A stretch of 54,743 nucleotides of DNA from a virus: positions 1 through 54,743 of IMG/VR virus record IMGVR_UViG_3300022562_001216; one strand, 5' to 3'. The notes below the pieces were generated by a model, which was not told the origin of the DNA, did not search any database, and saw nothing but the letters and a program-made list of their open reading frames with translations. The stretch's first letter is position 1. Each line of letters opens with the position of its first letter. Below, in pieces: positions 33,244 to 43,221 of this stretch. A program made the translations under genes and the position numbers.

Positions 33244-34230
33244 ATGATAACAGCTTATGGAGACATTAGCCCCCGTACTGCGGGATGGGCTGTGAAACAA
33301 TTATTGAAGCGTGGTATGCCGTATTTGGTGCTTGAGAAATTCGGCCAGGCTTACCCATTACCCCAAAACTCGACCAAGCAAGCGATTTTTCGGCGCTATG
33401 AGCGCTTCCCGAAAACCCCTAACCCATTGACTGAAGGCGTAACACCGTCTGCCCGTCAACTGACCACCACCGATTACCCCGTCACACTGGGACAATATGG
33501 GGATCGCGTGCAGATCAGTGATGTGATCATGGACACTCACGAAGATCCGGTGTTATCACAAGCATTGGATGTGTTGGGCGAGCAAGCCGCTCAAATGATC
33601 GAGATGGTGCGGTTTAATGTGTTGAAAGGTGGCACCAACGTCATGTACGCCGGCTCCGTCGCGGGTCGAGCCAATGTGGTCGCCGCGATCACCAAAACTG
33701 AGCTGCGCCGGGCGGTGAAACTGCTCAAGCGCCAAGACACCCGCAAAATCACCCGCATCATACGATCTACAACGGACTACGGCACTGAGCAAGTCAATGC
33801 CGCCTTTGTTGCGCTTTGTCATACCGACTGTGAGCCCATTTTTCGAGAAATGGAAGGCTTCGTGCCGGTGGAAAAGTACGGCCAGATCAGCCCGTTTGAT
33901 GGGGAAATCGGCAAAGTGGAAGAAACCCGCATTGTCACCTCCACCATTTTTGAATCCTGGGCCGATGCCGGGGGTGCGGCGGGTGGCAACTTTGAATCCA
34001 CGGGTGGCACCAGTTGCGACGTATACCCGGTGTTGGTGTTGGGTCAGGACGCTTACGGCATTGTGCCATTAAAAGGCAAAACCTCGATTGTGCCGATGGT
34101 GGTGAACCCCAAGCCGTCAGACAGCGATCCATTGGCCCAACGGGGTCATGCGGGTTGGAAGGCGTACCAAGCGGCTGTGATTCTAAACCATGCTTGGATT
34201 TTGCGAATGGAGACAGCGGCGCCGCTGTAA
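33244..34230 (+). CDS. Major capsid protein, N4-gp56 family, 328 aa
   Basis: Recognised by the gp56-type pattern: YGDISPRTAGWAVKQLL, the P-domain region PLTEGVTPSARQLTTTDYPV, QYGDRVQISDVIMD and the C-terminal GWKAYQAAVILNHAW. It forms the HK97-fold shell. Length is near the family norm. No decoration protein was identified next to it. Confidence 0.9.
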   Translation: MITAYGDISPRTAGWAVKQLLKRGMPYLVLEKFGQAYPLPQNSTKQAIFRRYERFPKTPNPLTEGVTPSARQLTTTDYPVTLGQYGDRVQISDVIMDTHEDPVLSQALDVLGEQAAQMIEMVRFNVLKGGTNVMYAGSVAGRANVVAAITKTELRRAVKLLKRQDTRKITRIIRSTTDYGTEQVNAAFVALCHTDCEPIFREMEGFVPVEKYGQISPFDGEIGKVEETRIVTSTIFESWADAGGAAGGNFESTGGTSCDVYPVLVLGQDAYGIVPLKGKTSIVPMVVNPKPSDSDPLAQRGHAGWKAYQAAVILNHAWILRMETAAPL

Positions 34231-34238
34231 TTAACCGG

Positions 34239-34292
34239 CTCCCCTCTCTCCACATTGCCTTGCCCTTTTTTGAGGGGGGAGTCCTTTTTATT
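34239..34292 (+). terminator. Possible attenuator/terminator after capsid
   Basis: CTCCCCTC (34239-34246) can pair with GAGGGGGGAG (34272-34281) across a 25-nt loop, followed by TCCTTTTTATT. It could reduce expression of downstream tail genes relative to capsid. Confidence 0.4.
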
Positions 34293-34305
34293 AAAGGACT
34301 GAACA

Positions 34306-34719
34306 ATGAGCAAACACACAAAAGCATCACTGGGTAAGAAGTCTTTAACCGAGCTGCAGGAGTTGATTCTGGCGTCGGGTACTGCGCCGCAAGATCACTG
34401 GACCAAGGATCAGATGATTGATCTGTTGATGGAGCAGCAAGCCGACGCTGAGCACGTCGCAAAAGGTCAGAAAGAAGAAGAATGCGTGGAAGTGGTTTTC
34501 CCGGCGGCAGAAGGCAAACAGGGCAATGCGCCCATCTTCTTTGCGTGCAACGGTCGCCAGTTTTTAGCCAAGCGCAATATGCCGATCAAGGTGCCCAAAT
34601 CCGTGCTGTCATCGATCACCGATGCGGTGCAAACCGTGTTCGAGCGTGACCCGGAAACCGATGAGCTGGTATCCCGCGACGTGCCCACCTACAACTACAC
34701 CGTGCGGGAACTTAAATGA
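34306..34719 (+). CDS. SAP-like head protein, 137 aa
   Basis: The N-terminal SLTELQELILASGT, WTKDQMIDLLM pattern resembles a SAP/Rho-N helical motif. The rest is beta-rich with a VPTYNYTVREL end. Position between capsid and adaptors suggests head completion. Overlaps the next gene (ATGA). Confidence 0.65.
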   Translation: MSKHTKASLGKKSLTELQELILASGTAPQDHWTKDQMIDLLMEQQADAEHVAKGQKEEECVEVVFPAAEGKQGNAPIFFACNGRQFLAKRNMPIKVPKSVLSSITDAVQTVFERDPETDELVSRDVPTYNYTVRELK

Positions 34720-35366
34720 TTTGTCAGGAGCTGGCCGACCGGGCCTCAGAGCACTTGGCCGATGTGGAGTGGGTGACGTTTAACGAGGGGCGCTTTATCA
34801 AAGCACTCAACGGCGCCTGCCGGGCCATTGCTACTTTGCGCACGGATGCGTCACAGAAAACAGAAACGGTCTCCCTGACCGGGGGTGTGCGTCACAGCAT
34901 CCCCGCTGGGGGCACGCAGTTTCTGGGGGCCAATCGCAACTTTCAAACCGGGGGAGAATTGCCGGGCCGCACCATTGCGCTGAAGATTGCCGATGATCGG
35001 GCCAAGCTGGACCCGTACTGGCAAACGGAGCCGCAAGAGTCCGAAGTGTTGGAAGTGATGCCGGACAAAACTGATCCGCTGTATTTCTGGACCTACCCAC
35101 CGATCAAGACCGGCACCCTGATTGAAATTGTCTACGCTGTGCTGCCGCAGGAGATTGCAACGCTGGATGACGACCTACCCATCCATGATCGCTTTGCCGA
35201 GCCCGTCTTGCAGTGGGTTTTGTATGAGCTGTACAACACCGATTCCAGCAGTCCACACCATTTTGAGCGGGCAGAAGCGGCGCGAGCCGTGGCCATGCAG
35301 TTGCTGGGTTTGAGCAGTCAACGAGCCGCACGAAGTCGCCCCAAAGTTAAAGAGGGGGAAACATGA
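34716..35366 (+). CDS. Head-tail adaptor protein (DUF6682-like), 216 aa
   Basis: Helical N-terminus and LDPYWQTEPQESEVLEVMPD, YPPIKTGTLIEIVYAVLP, DRFAEPVLQWVLYELYNTD, the layout of phage adaptor proteins beneath the portal. Basic C-terminal tail. Coupled by overlap to both neighbours. Confidence 0.7.
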   Translation: MICQELADRASEHLADVEWVTFNEGRFIKALNGACRAIATLRTDASQKTETVSLTGGVRHSIPAGGTQFLGANRNFQTGGELPGRTIALKIADDRAKLDPYWQTEPQESEVLEVMPDKTDPLYFWTYPPIKTGTLIEIVYAVLPQEIATLDDDLPIHDRFAEPVLQWVLYELYNTDSSSPHHFERAEAARAVAMQLLGLSSQRAARSRPKVKEGET

Positions 35367-36013
35367 GCACTTATGTGTCAGTTCGGGAGTTTTTGCCGAT
35401 CTTAGAAGCTACGATACCGCAGGCCGACGCCGCCATGCTGCAATTGAGCGTGGTGCTCACGGCCATTGATTTCTGCAAAAAAACCCACTTCCACCAGCAA
35501 AGCTTTCCCATTGATTTGCAAGCGGGGGTGGCCGATTACCGCATCAGCGTGCCGGGGGTGGTGCAACTTGCGGGCATACGCCAGGTGATCGACACATTGA
35601 CGGGTCTGCCGCTGGTCGCGAAAACCCCGGAAACCATGGACGCTGAGCTGCCCGGCTGGCGCAATCATCAAAGCACGGACCCGCTGTACTGGCACCAGAC
35701 GGAGCCTGCGCGGCTGCGGTTGATGCCCACGCCGAGTGAAGATAAGCCCGGCGCGGTGACGGTGCGGGCCGCACTGGCGCCCTCGCCCAAGGCCAAGCAG
35801 ATCTATTCACGCCTCTATGACGATTACTTCAACGAGCTGGTGGCGGGCACCGTATCGCGGTTGTGTTCAATGCCAAAACGGGACTGGTCGGATCGGGTGA
35901 CGGCGGCAGAGCAACAAGTGATTTACGAACGGGGGGTGCGTTACGCGAAAGCCGATGTGATCAAGGGCTTTAGTAACGAATCCCTCTTTGTTCAACCGCA
36001 AACGTTCGGGTGA
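35363..36013 (+). CDS. Second head-tail adaptor, 216 aa
   Basis: ATG overlaps the previous stop. Contains VADYRISVPGVVQLAGIRQV, DPLYWHQTEPARLRLMPTPSE and YDDYFNELVAGTVSRLCSMP, a known adaptor-like pattern also present in tail-tube proteins of podoviruses. Same length as the preceding gene; probably related in fold. Confidence 0.65.
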   Translation: MSTYVSVREFLPILEATIPQADAAMLQLSVVLTAIDFCKKTHFHQQSFPIDLQAGVADYRISVPGVVQLAGIRQVIDTLTGLPLVAKTPETMDAELPGWRNHQSTDPLYWHQTEPARLRLMPTPSEDKPGAVTVRAALAPSPKAKQIYSRLYDDYFNELVAGTVSRLCSMPKRDWSDRVTAAEQQVIYERGVRYAKADVIKGFSNESLFVQPQTFG

Positions 36014-36016
36014 CGC

Positions 36017-37090
36017 ATGGATATTTTATGTGGCAACTACGGCGACTACAACGCCAGTTATGTGCAAACGCAATTCGGCAATTCGGCGCAAGTGCGGGAT
36101 ATGTTTGGTCAGGCCACCGGCACCGCCACCCATCTGCGTGTTTACAATCTGGATGCCAACCAAGATGTGTATTTTGGTGTGTGGAATGAAGCCGGGGATA
36201 CCCTGTTGGCCACTGCGGAAGGGGTGGATATGGCGGTGGGTGTGGTGGAGTTGCCGCTATCAGCCAGTGTTGCCATCACGTCCGATACCAAATACCAATT
36301 TAAGTTTCGCGCCAATGGCTATTGGGATGTGGGCCAGATTGCGCCTGATGCCGTCAACCAGAGTTGGAAAGCCCAAGCGCGGGACTATTCAGAGGGTCAG
36401 TGGACCCAAGCGGCGATTGGCTCCACCAGTGGCAGCACCGGGGAAAAGAAAACCGTCATGTGTTTGGTGGGCACGCGCACAGGGCCAACGCTGGCCAACG
36501 TGAGCGTGGACACAGCCACTGAATCCGCTGTCACCGTGACCCTGGACACGGACGATGCCACCGGGGTGATCGATGCCATCATTGATACCACAGACAATTG
36601 CTCTGGTCTGGACGCCTGGAACGTCACGGCGGGGAACAATGTGCTGGGTGCAGCGGCCACCGCGTCTATTTTGGATCAGGCCGTGTCGAGCACGGCCATT
36701 ACTCTGAATTTCAGCGGATTATCACTCACCAACGGCAACACCTACCGACTGCGGTTGGTGCAAACGTCGGCCAGCGCCGGCTATTCCGATATCCCGACAG
36801 TGGATTTTGTGGTGTCCAGTGCGGTTCCGAACCCAATCATTCAAACAGAATTGATCGTGATTGAAGACGGCGAAACACCCATTGCTGATACCACTAGTGC
36901 GGAATACCAGCTCAAAGACACGTTTGATGGCACGGTTCTTATGAGTGGCAGTGACGGGGTAATCAGTGGCGGGGTAATGACCATCGATGATGATCTGGTG
37001 GGCGCCATCGGCCAAGACCGTATTTTGTTTGTACGCACCAATGGTTACTCATTTGTGGCCGAAGTCACCGTCACAGACGGCAACGCATAG
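36017..37090 (+). CDS. Tail or receptor protein with C-terminal repeat module, 357 aa
   Basis: Beta-rich throughout. The last 90 residues (starting NPIIQTELIVIEDGETPIAD) resemble the end of the gene at 38429: both read GxxPIxDxTxA, FxGxVLxS, GVISxGVxTxDD, VGA. Likely a surface-exposed fibre or decoration protein with an exchangeable module. Confidence 0.6.
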   Translation: MDILCGNYGDYNASYVQTQFGNSAQVRDMFGQATGTATHLRVYNLDANQDVYFGVWNEAGDTLLATAEGVDMAVGVVELPLSASVAITSDTKYQFKFRANGYWDVGQIAPDAVNQSWKAQARDYSEGQWTQAAIGSTSGSTGEKKTVMCLVGTRTGPTLANVSVDTATESAVTVTLDTDDATGVIDAIIDTTDNCSGLDAWNVTAGNNVLGAAATASILDQAVSSTAITLNFSGLSLTNGNTYRLRLVQTSASAGYSDIPTVDFVVSSAVPNPIIQTELIVIEDGETPIADTTSAEYQLKDTFDGTVLMSGSDGVISGGVMTIDDDLVGAIGQDRILFVRTNGYSFVAEVTVTDGNA

Positions 37091-37099
37091 GAGAACAGC

Positions 37100-38425
37100 A
37101 TGGCGGTAAAAACACCGAGCGGATTCAATGCCGCAGGCCGATTCTGGCAGGGTCGGGATGGCTCCGGGCGCCGCATCTTCTGCCCTGGCGCGGTGCCGGA
37201 AGGCGCTGAGCCTGGCGATACCGATGTGGGCACGCCGGGCATTCCCACTGATCCGGGTAATTTCGGCATTCAAAGCGTGCTGTTTCCCGAAGGTTTTGCG
37301 GAAGGCAAGCCGTTTGTGATCACGGGGGACGTGTTTGGGGCCAATGGACCTACTCTAATTGCCGCATTTCAACCCACCGCACCCGCGTTTTCGGTCGGTG
37401 ATGTGCTGAATAACAGCACGGTGATCAATGGCACCCATTGGCGCAACGGCACCACGAAAACATTGGTGGCGGATGTGGCGCCGTTTGATGGACGCCTGGC
37501 GTTTGTGCAATCCGGTGACAATGTGGATTTTTACATGGATGCCGATGACAGTGTGCGGGCGGCGCTGGGCATTGGCAATGATGCCCGTTGGCATGGGGCC
37601 GTGCCGTTCCGGGAATACAAGGTTTTTAATGTGATCCGCGACCCCGATTATTTCCCCAATTACGACTGGAACCAGCTCGTCGTCCCCCAGCCGGGCAGTG
37701 ATGCCAATGGCTACAGCTACAGCCCGTCTTCGACCAAAGACACTTGGTGCATGTACGGCAATCGCGGCGACAATCAGGGCACCGAAGGTGAGGGCCACGA
37801 TATGATTGCCTGTGCCCATTCTGGGGGGCTGGCGTACCGCTTGGGCGGCAACAACAGCCCGTACAACAGTCTGCCGAAGCTCGACGGTAAAGCGTCGTCT
37901 CTGGAATCCCACTGGGGTTTTGCTGAGCACAATCACATTTCGTTTGCCGTGCGTCTGCCCGGTTACGACAGCCTGAATCAATACAACTCGGCGTGTTATG
38001 GGGGTGCCCTGATCGCGGAAGTGGTACACAGCTCCGCGTCTATCGGCACCACCGTAGTCGATTTGGCCGGCAACAGTTTCATGAAAGAAGTGATCCACAC
38101 CGGGGGCACGACCAAAGTGCCGGATTGGTGGGACCGCATGAAATATATGGCCTGGCTACGCAGTGAGCGGGACCGGCGTTACAGCTATCTGTACTGTGCC
38201 GTGGGCCACCCGGTATTGGGCACCAAAGCCATGTGTTCGGTGGAAATCACCAATGGGGCATTTGGCAGTGCAAACAAACGCATGTTGTGTCCGATTACGT
38301 CTTGGAGCAATACCCGCATTGAGGGCATTTTGTGGTTGGGCGGTTTGAAAGAAGGGCAGGAACCGATTTATATGTGCGTGGCCAACGAAAATAACATCCG
38401 TTGCTCCAATTTTCAGGTGAGGTGA
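37100..38425 (+). CDS. Putative virion or tail protein, 441 aa
   Basis: N-terminal 60 residues are Gly/Pro-rich; the rest appears beta-rich with several Trp and conserved-looking His (HWGFAEHNHISFAV). No family recognised. Located between two module-sharing fibre genes, so probably part of the adsorption apparatus. Confidence 0.55.
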   Translation: MAVKTPSGFNAAGRFWQGRDGSGRRIFCPGAVPEGAEPGDTDVGTPGIPTDPGNFGIQSVLFPEGFAEGKPFVITGDVFGANGPTLIAAFQPTAPAFSVGDVLNNSTVINGTHWRNGTTKTLVADVAPFDGRLAFVQSGDNVDFYMDADDSVRAALGIGNDARWHGAVPFREYKVFNVIRDPDYFPNYDWNQLVVPQPGSDANGYSYSPSSTKDTWCMYGNRGDNQGTEGEGHDMIACAHSGGLAYRLGGNNSPYNSLPKLDGKASSLESHWGFAEHNHISFAVRLPGYDSLNQYNSACYGGALIAEVVHSSASIGTTVVDLAGNSFMKEVIHTGGTTKVPDWWDRMKYMAWLRSERDRRYSYLYCAVGHPVLGTKAMCSVEITNGAFGSANKRMLCPITSWSNTRIEGILWLGGLKEGQEPIYMCVANENNIRCSNFQVR

Positions 38426-38428
38426 TCC

Positions 38429-39166
38429 ATGGCGATATTGGCAGGCAACGGTATTTATGACGGTTCCACCATCACTACGTTTAATCCCTCGGTAGCGGCG
38501 GCGCGTAATTTCCCCATTTTGGCGTCGGGCACCATCACCGGTATTACGTTGTACTTTAACAATTCTGCCGGGCGTGATTTACGCATTGGTTTGTACGATC
38601 CCGACACACTGTTAAAACTGGCTGAAGTGTATTTGGGTGATATGGCCACGGGGGAAGTGTCGGGGGTGTTCGATACCTCTGTTCCCGTGACGGTGGGTGA
38701 CAACATTCGTATGGTTATTTCCATGGACGACTATTGGCACAGTGGCTGTAACAGCAATGGCTCGCAAAGCTGGAACAGCTATGTGATCACGTTTTCCGCA
38801 GTCGATGCGCTGCCTGCGGATCTGAACGGCGTCACCACCGGCAGCTCTACGGCGGAGTATGCCTTCGCATTTGACCTCACGGGCTCCACGGGCACGGGTA
38901 CAAATCTGGGCGTGCGCAGCAAACAGATTGTGCAACAAGACGGGGTAAGCCCCATTCCCGACGCCACGGATGCGCAAATCCTGGTACTCGATGGCTTTCC
39001 AAGCGGCAATGTGCTGCTCTCCAGCAATGCGGGGGTGATCAGCAATGGGGTGATTACGGTGGACGATAACGCGGTGGGTGCGCTCTCTGATGCCGTAGAA
39101 CTGGTGTACAAAAGCGGCGATTTCATGGGCATCACTGCCGAAACAGTCATTGACTTGGATGCGTAA
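38429..39166 (+). CDS. Tail or receptor protein with shared C-terminal module, 245 aa
   Basis: The N-terminal 150 residues form a beta-sandwich-like domain (RDLRIGLYDPDTLLKLAEVYL). The C-terminal module is related to that of the gene at 36017. Confidence 0.6.
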   Translation: MAILAGNGIYDGSTITTFNPSVAAARNFPILASGTITGITLYFNNSAGRDLRIGLYDPDTLLKLAEVYLGDMATGEVSGVFDTSVPVTVGDNIRMVISMDDYWHSGCNSNGSQSWNSYVITFSAVDALPADLNGVTTGSSTAEYAFAFDLTGSTGTGTNLGVRSKQIVQQDGVSPIPDATDAQILVLDGFPSGNVLLSSNAGVISNGVITVDDNAVGALSDAVELVYKSGDFMGITAETVIDLDA

Positions 39167-39168
39167 CT

Positions 39169-41544
39169 ATGACGATTAGAGCAAGCGTGGTATCAGGCAG
39201 TGTCTTAATCAGCGGGCGGGCCAATCTCGCCTCTTTGGGTGTCATATCCGTCAACAACGGCGCACCGCTGGTGGTGGGCGCCACAGCCACCATTGTTTTT
39301 ACCAGCGGCGCGGCCACCGGCACCACGGCCTGTGCGCTTAACGGGGTGGCGCAAACGAATTACACCGTGGTGGATGCAAATACCGCGACGTTTACCGTTG
39401 TTTTTCCGGGCTCTACCAACATCATCATGGGGCAAAATGCTACGTTAACGGTGGACGGCACTTACGCCTTTGTCTGCGGGCCATTGCAGCCCCCCGTGGG
39501 CTGGGCGTACAAAATCGCCAGCGGCTATGACAGTGCCAATGAAGGGGCGTTAATCACCTCAGACAACCCCATTGTCGATGGCGATTGCGCGGTGTATCAA
39601 ACCAGCGACAGCAACGGCAACCCGGTGGTGATGACGGATGCACTGATCCCACTGGTGACGGAGGCCAGCGAAGGCAACCCCATCGGCACCGTTGACGTGT
39701 ACTTGATCGACGCTGCGACCGGGGATGTATCGACCACCGAAAGCGTCAGCCCAGTACAGGCCGACACGGTGGACCCGGACATATCCGGCGGGCCTACGGC
39801 CATTAATATTGCTGAAAACAGCGCAGATATCAGCGTTACGGTGTCTGAAAGCTGCCGGGTGTATTGTTTGGTGTTGCATCCTGCTGCCACCCAGCCGAGC
39901 CAAGCGGCCATGGAGGCCTCGCCGCTCAACATTGCTCTGCAAGAGCTACAGGCGGGCACCCTGGCGGCCACCGGCCTGACGCCCAACACTCAGTACCGGG
40001 CGTGGGTGATGGCCAAAGACTGGGCTGGTAATGTTACCTTTGGGGTGTCCAACACCTTTACCACCGACGCAGGCAACCAAGCGCCCAGTGTTTACGCACC
40101 CGACAACACCACATTAATCTTTGAGTATGAAGCCGCAGGCCTGGCGCATTCAGACACCAATCTGCAAACGTTGCTCGACGGCGCCACCGCCAACGACCCG
40201 GAAGATGGGGTACTGGTGCCGACGCACAACCTGGCCAGCTTCCCCGATCCGTTGACAGAGGGCACTTACACCATTGTCTACACCGTCACCGACAGCGGCG
40301 GGCTCAGCGGGTCAGACAGTTTTGATTTGACGGTCCAGCGAGCCGCACAGGCGGATGTGGTGCCCACCGTGCCACAATTGCCTGCCGATGTGGTGAATGC
40401 CGAACCCAACAGCGTACATACGTTTGAATTTTTGGTGCAGGGGGTGGACCCTGGCTATGACGTGCAATACAGCTCGTCTGGTCGCATAGAACTGTCAAAA
40501 GACGGCGGCATCACTTGGACGACCGCAATCACAACACAACTTTCAAATGTGATTCGGGGCCGCTTGATCGCCTCCAGCTCGTTTAACACCAAATTAACTG
40601 GCACCGTCACCTGCCTGGCGGGCTCCGACAGCTTTGCCGTGACCACGCGGGCACAGGTGGTGCCAACAGTCGTGACGCACCCGCAGTCGGTCACAGTCAA
40701 TGCAGGCAGCGCTGTTGCCCTGGTGGCAGCGTTCACCAATGGCGTGAGCTACCAGTGGTACAAAGACTCTGTGGCCATTGTCGGCGCAACCGGCACGACC
40801 TATTCACCGCAAAGCACACCCAATTCCAGCGGTGACTACTACTGTCGTGCCACCAGCTCTGATGGGGTAGGGGTGAATACCAACGTGGCCACCGTGGTGA
40901 TCAATGCGGTGGCGAGCCCTGACCCGGTGATCATCTTGCAGCCTGAAACCACAACGGTGACGGAGGGTGAGCCTGTTAGCTTTTACGTCGATGCCAATAA
41001 TGCCATTGGCTATCAGTGGTACATGAGCGGGGTGATCCAGCCTGGTGAGACCGCGATGGTGTTTACGATTGACGAAACCACCCTTGATCAGAACTTGAGT
41101 GAGGTTCGCGTGGTGGTGTTTGGTGGCAATGGCACCAACGTCACGTCGTCCCCGGCGTTTCTGCGGGTGGATGAAAAAGACCCGTTTGAACCGCCTGATG
41201 TGATCATTACCCCACGCAATCGCATCGTCACGCTGAAAGCCGACCGCACTGTGCAAAAAGACTCGTTTAGCCAAGACCCTGATGAGCTGATGGATTATTT
41301 AGTGGATATCTCGCATTGGTTGACGGGCAACAGTGACACCATGGTTGAAGCGACTATCAAGCTGCTGACCCCTGGCATTGAGATTGAGTACAGTCGTTTT
41401 GATGCGCCTGCCGGCACCCTGCTGATGTTTTTGTCTGGGGGTGCGGAGGGCCGCACTTATCAATTTGAGTTCGAGGCGGAAACGGCGACAGGCCGCATTG
41501 TGAACGTGCATTTTGAGGTCTCGGTGGCCACCAATGTTTATTAA
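39169..41544 (+). CDS. Multi-domain Ig/FN3 tail protein, 791 aa
   Basis: Contains an FN3-like domain near residues 205-300 (LTPNTQYRAWVMAKDWAGNV), a cadherin/HYR-like stretch (TYTIVYTVTDSGGLSGSDSF), and two Ig-type domains (SYQWYKDSVAI with DYYCRA; GYQWYMSGVI). Such domains on tail proteins bind carbohydrates at the cell surface. The C-terminus is a distinct beta domain. No catalytic motif seen. Confidence 0.75.
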   Translation: MTIRASVVSGSVLISGRANLASLGVISVNNGAPLVVGATATIVFTSGAATGTTACALNGVAQTNYTVVDANTATFTVVFPGSTNIIMGQNATLTVDGTYAFVCGPLQPPVGWAYKIASGYDSANEGALITSDNPIVDGDCAVYQTSDSNGNPVVMTDALIPLVTEASEGNPIGTVDVYLIDAATGDVSTTESVSPVQADTVDPDISGGPTAINIAENSADISVTVSESCRVYCLVLHPAATQPSQAAMEASPLNIALQELQAGTLAATGLTPNTQYRAWVMAKDWAGNVTFGVSNTFTTDAGNQAPSVYAPDNTTLIFEYEAAGLAHSDTNLQTLLDGATANDPEDGVLVPTHNLASFPDPLTEGTYTIVYTVTDSGGLSGSDSFDLTVQRAAQADVVPTVPQLPADVVNAEPNSVHTFEFLVQGVDPGYDVQYSSSGRIELSKDGGITWTTAITTQLSNVIRGRLIASSSFNTKLTGTVTCLAGSDSFAVTTRAQVVPTVVTHPQSVTVNAGSAVALVAAFTNGVSYQWYKDSVAIVGATGTTYSPQSTPNSSGDYYCRATSSDGVGVNTNVATVVINAVASPDPVIILQPETTTVTEGEPVSFYVDANNAIGYQWYMSGVIQPGETAMVFTIDETTLDQNLSEVRVVVFGGNGTNVTSSPAFLRVDEKDPFEPPDVIITPRNRIVTLKADRTVQKDSFSQDPDELMDYLVDISHWLTGNSDTMVEATIKLLTPGIEIEYSRFDAPAGTLLMFLSGGAEGRTYQFEFEAETATGRIVNVHFEVSVATNVY

Positions 41545-41547
41545 TTC

Positions 41548-41580
41548 GCATACAAACCGACTACAAAGGGACTACAAATG
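41548..41580 (+). repeat. 11-bp repeat array (three units)
   Basis: CGCATACAAAC, CGACTACAAAG, GGACTACAAAT; the ATG of the next gene overlaps the last unit. Confidence 0.75.
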
Positions 41581-43221
41581 AAGCGTTTAGGCCAAGCGTT
41601 TACGGGTGAGTTCCCGATTTTAGAAGAGACCACGCTACCAGCAAATGGGGCGAGTGCTGCGATCAATTGCAAATTCTGGTCGGGTGGCATCAAAGCCTAC
41701 AAAGCCCCCGCATTTTACTGGACGCCCACCAAATCCGGCACCATCAAAACCATTTACCGCTATGCCGGCACGGCCAACGATCCCAACAGCGGCTATATTT
41801 TTCATTGGGATGCGGTGGTGGACGTGGTGCCGGGTCCCATCAAACAAGATGTTGATAAGCATATGTATTGGACGGGGGAAGACGCGCCGCGCTACACCTG
41901 GTTGGATATCGCAACCACGGACACCCTTTACCCCAGCAACTCATATTTGGTGGGCATTCCTGCCCCTGCCAGCGCGCCTACGGCCACACCTAACGCCGAT
42001 GGGGGTGTGGATGACACGGTTGATAAGGTCACTAGGGTGTGGGCGGTGACGTTTGTCAGTCCGAAAGGGGAGGAGGGACCACCAATTCTCAGCAATCAGG
42101 TGACTGTATGGCCAGATCAAACCACCACTCTGACGGACCTACCCAATGCTCCTTCCGGCAACTACAACATGGGAGTTGGGGCGTTTATGCGCATCTATCG
42201 CACCGCGACGGGCGAAGACGGGACCGGCTTTTATCTCGAAGGCGACGGCATAGCCATTGGAACGGCCTCATACGTTAGCAGTTTGGCCGATACGGCGCTG
42301 GGCGGCTTCCTCGAAACCTTGAATTGGGATGTACCGCTGACAGATTTGCACAGTCTGACCGCGCTTGCCAACGGCATCATGGCGGGCGCCAGCGCCAACA
42401 CGGTTTATTATTCCGAGCAAAACCTGCCTCATGCCTGGAACCCACTGAATGCAGACACCTTGAACGCGGATGTGGTAGGCATGGGCAGCTTTGACACCAC
42501 GCTGGTGGCCTGCACGGAAAAAAACCCCTACCTGATCACCGGCATTAGCCCGGACGCCATGAGCGCCTATGAATTGCAGGTGAATCAAGGCTGTGTCAGT
42601 AAGCGCAGTGTCGCATCGGGGGTGTATGGGGTGGTCTATGCCAGCCCGGACGGGCTCATTCTGGTGGGTCCAGCGGGGGAATATCGCAACATCACCGAAG
42701 GCTATTTTTCTCAAGACGAATGGCGGGCACTCAATCCATCTTCCATGATGGGGGTCATTCATGATAACGCATATTATTGTTTCTACTCAGCCGTTGACGG
42801 CACTCAAGCCGGCTTCATTCTTGATCCCCGATACACAGATGACGGTATTGTTCGTATCGGTACTTATGCAACAGCGGCCTTCTCCGATGCCCTCTCTGAC
42901 CAGTTGTTGCTGGTGGTCAACAATGAAGTGGTGGTGTTTGATCGCGGGGTCAACGGCTCATACCGCTGGCGCGGTAAACGGTTTGAAGAAGTGGTACCGC
43001 TTACGTTCACTGCCGCGAGGGTTATTGCTCGCTCCTACAACGATCTTACATTCACTCTCTTTTTAAACGGTAAGAAGTTTCACAGTGCGCGGGTGCGCAG
43101 TCGTGAACCGTTCCGCTTGCCGGGTGGGCGGCGGGTTTTCACTTGGCAGGTGGAGTTGTCGGGCACGGACGCCGTAACCAGCTTTGAGTTGGGCGAGAGT
43201 GTGGAGGATCTGATTGCATGA
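41578..43221 (+). CDS. Tail tube/nozzle-like protein, 547 aa
   Basis: Long beta-rich protein with propeller-like repeats (YYSEQNLPHAWNPLNADTLN, DGLILVGPAGEYRNITEGYF). This type follows the adaptors in podophages with gp56 capsids and resembles the P22 gp10/T7 gp12 nozzle group by layout. The start is coupled to an 11-bp repeat array, which may control it separately from the upstream fibre genes. Confidence 0.6.
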   Translation: MKRLGQAFTGEFPILEETTLPANGASAAINCKFWSGGIKAYKAPAFYWTPTKSGTIKTIYRYAGTANDPNSGYIFHWDAVVDVVPGPIKQDVDKHMYWTGEDAPRYTWLDIATTDTLYPSNSYLVGIPAPASAPTATPNADGGVDDTVDKVTRVWAVTFVSPKGEEGPPILSNQVTVWPDQTTTLTDLPNAPSGNYNMGVGAFMRIYRTATGEDGTGFYLEGDGIAIGTASYVSSLADTALGGFLETLNWDVPLTDLHSLTALANGIMAGASANTVYYSEQNLPHAWNPLNADTLNADVVGMGSFDTTLVACTEKNPYLITGISPDAMSAYELQVNQGCVSKRSVASGVYGVVYASPDGLILVGPAGEYRNITEGYFSQDEWRALNPSSMMGVIHDNAYYCFYSAVDGTQAGFILDPRYTDDGIVRIGTYATAAFSDALSDQLLLVVNNEVVVFDRGVNGSYRWRGKRFEEVVPLTFTAARVIARSYNDLTFTLFLNGKKFHSARVRSREPFRLPGGRRVFTWQVELSGTDAVTSFELGESVEDLIA

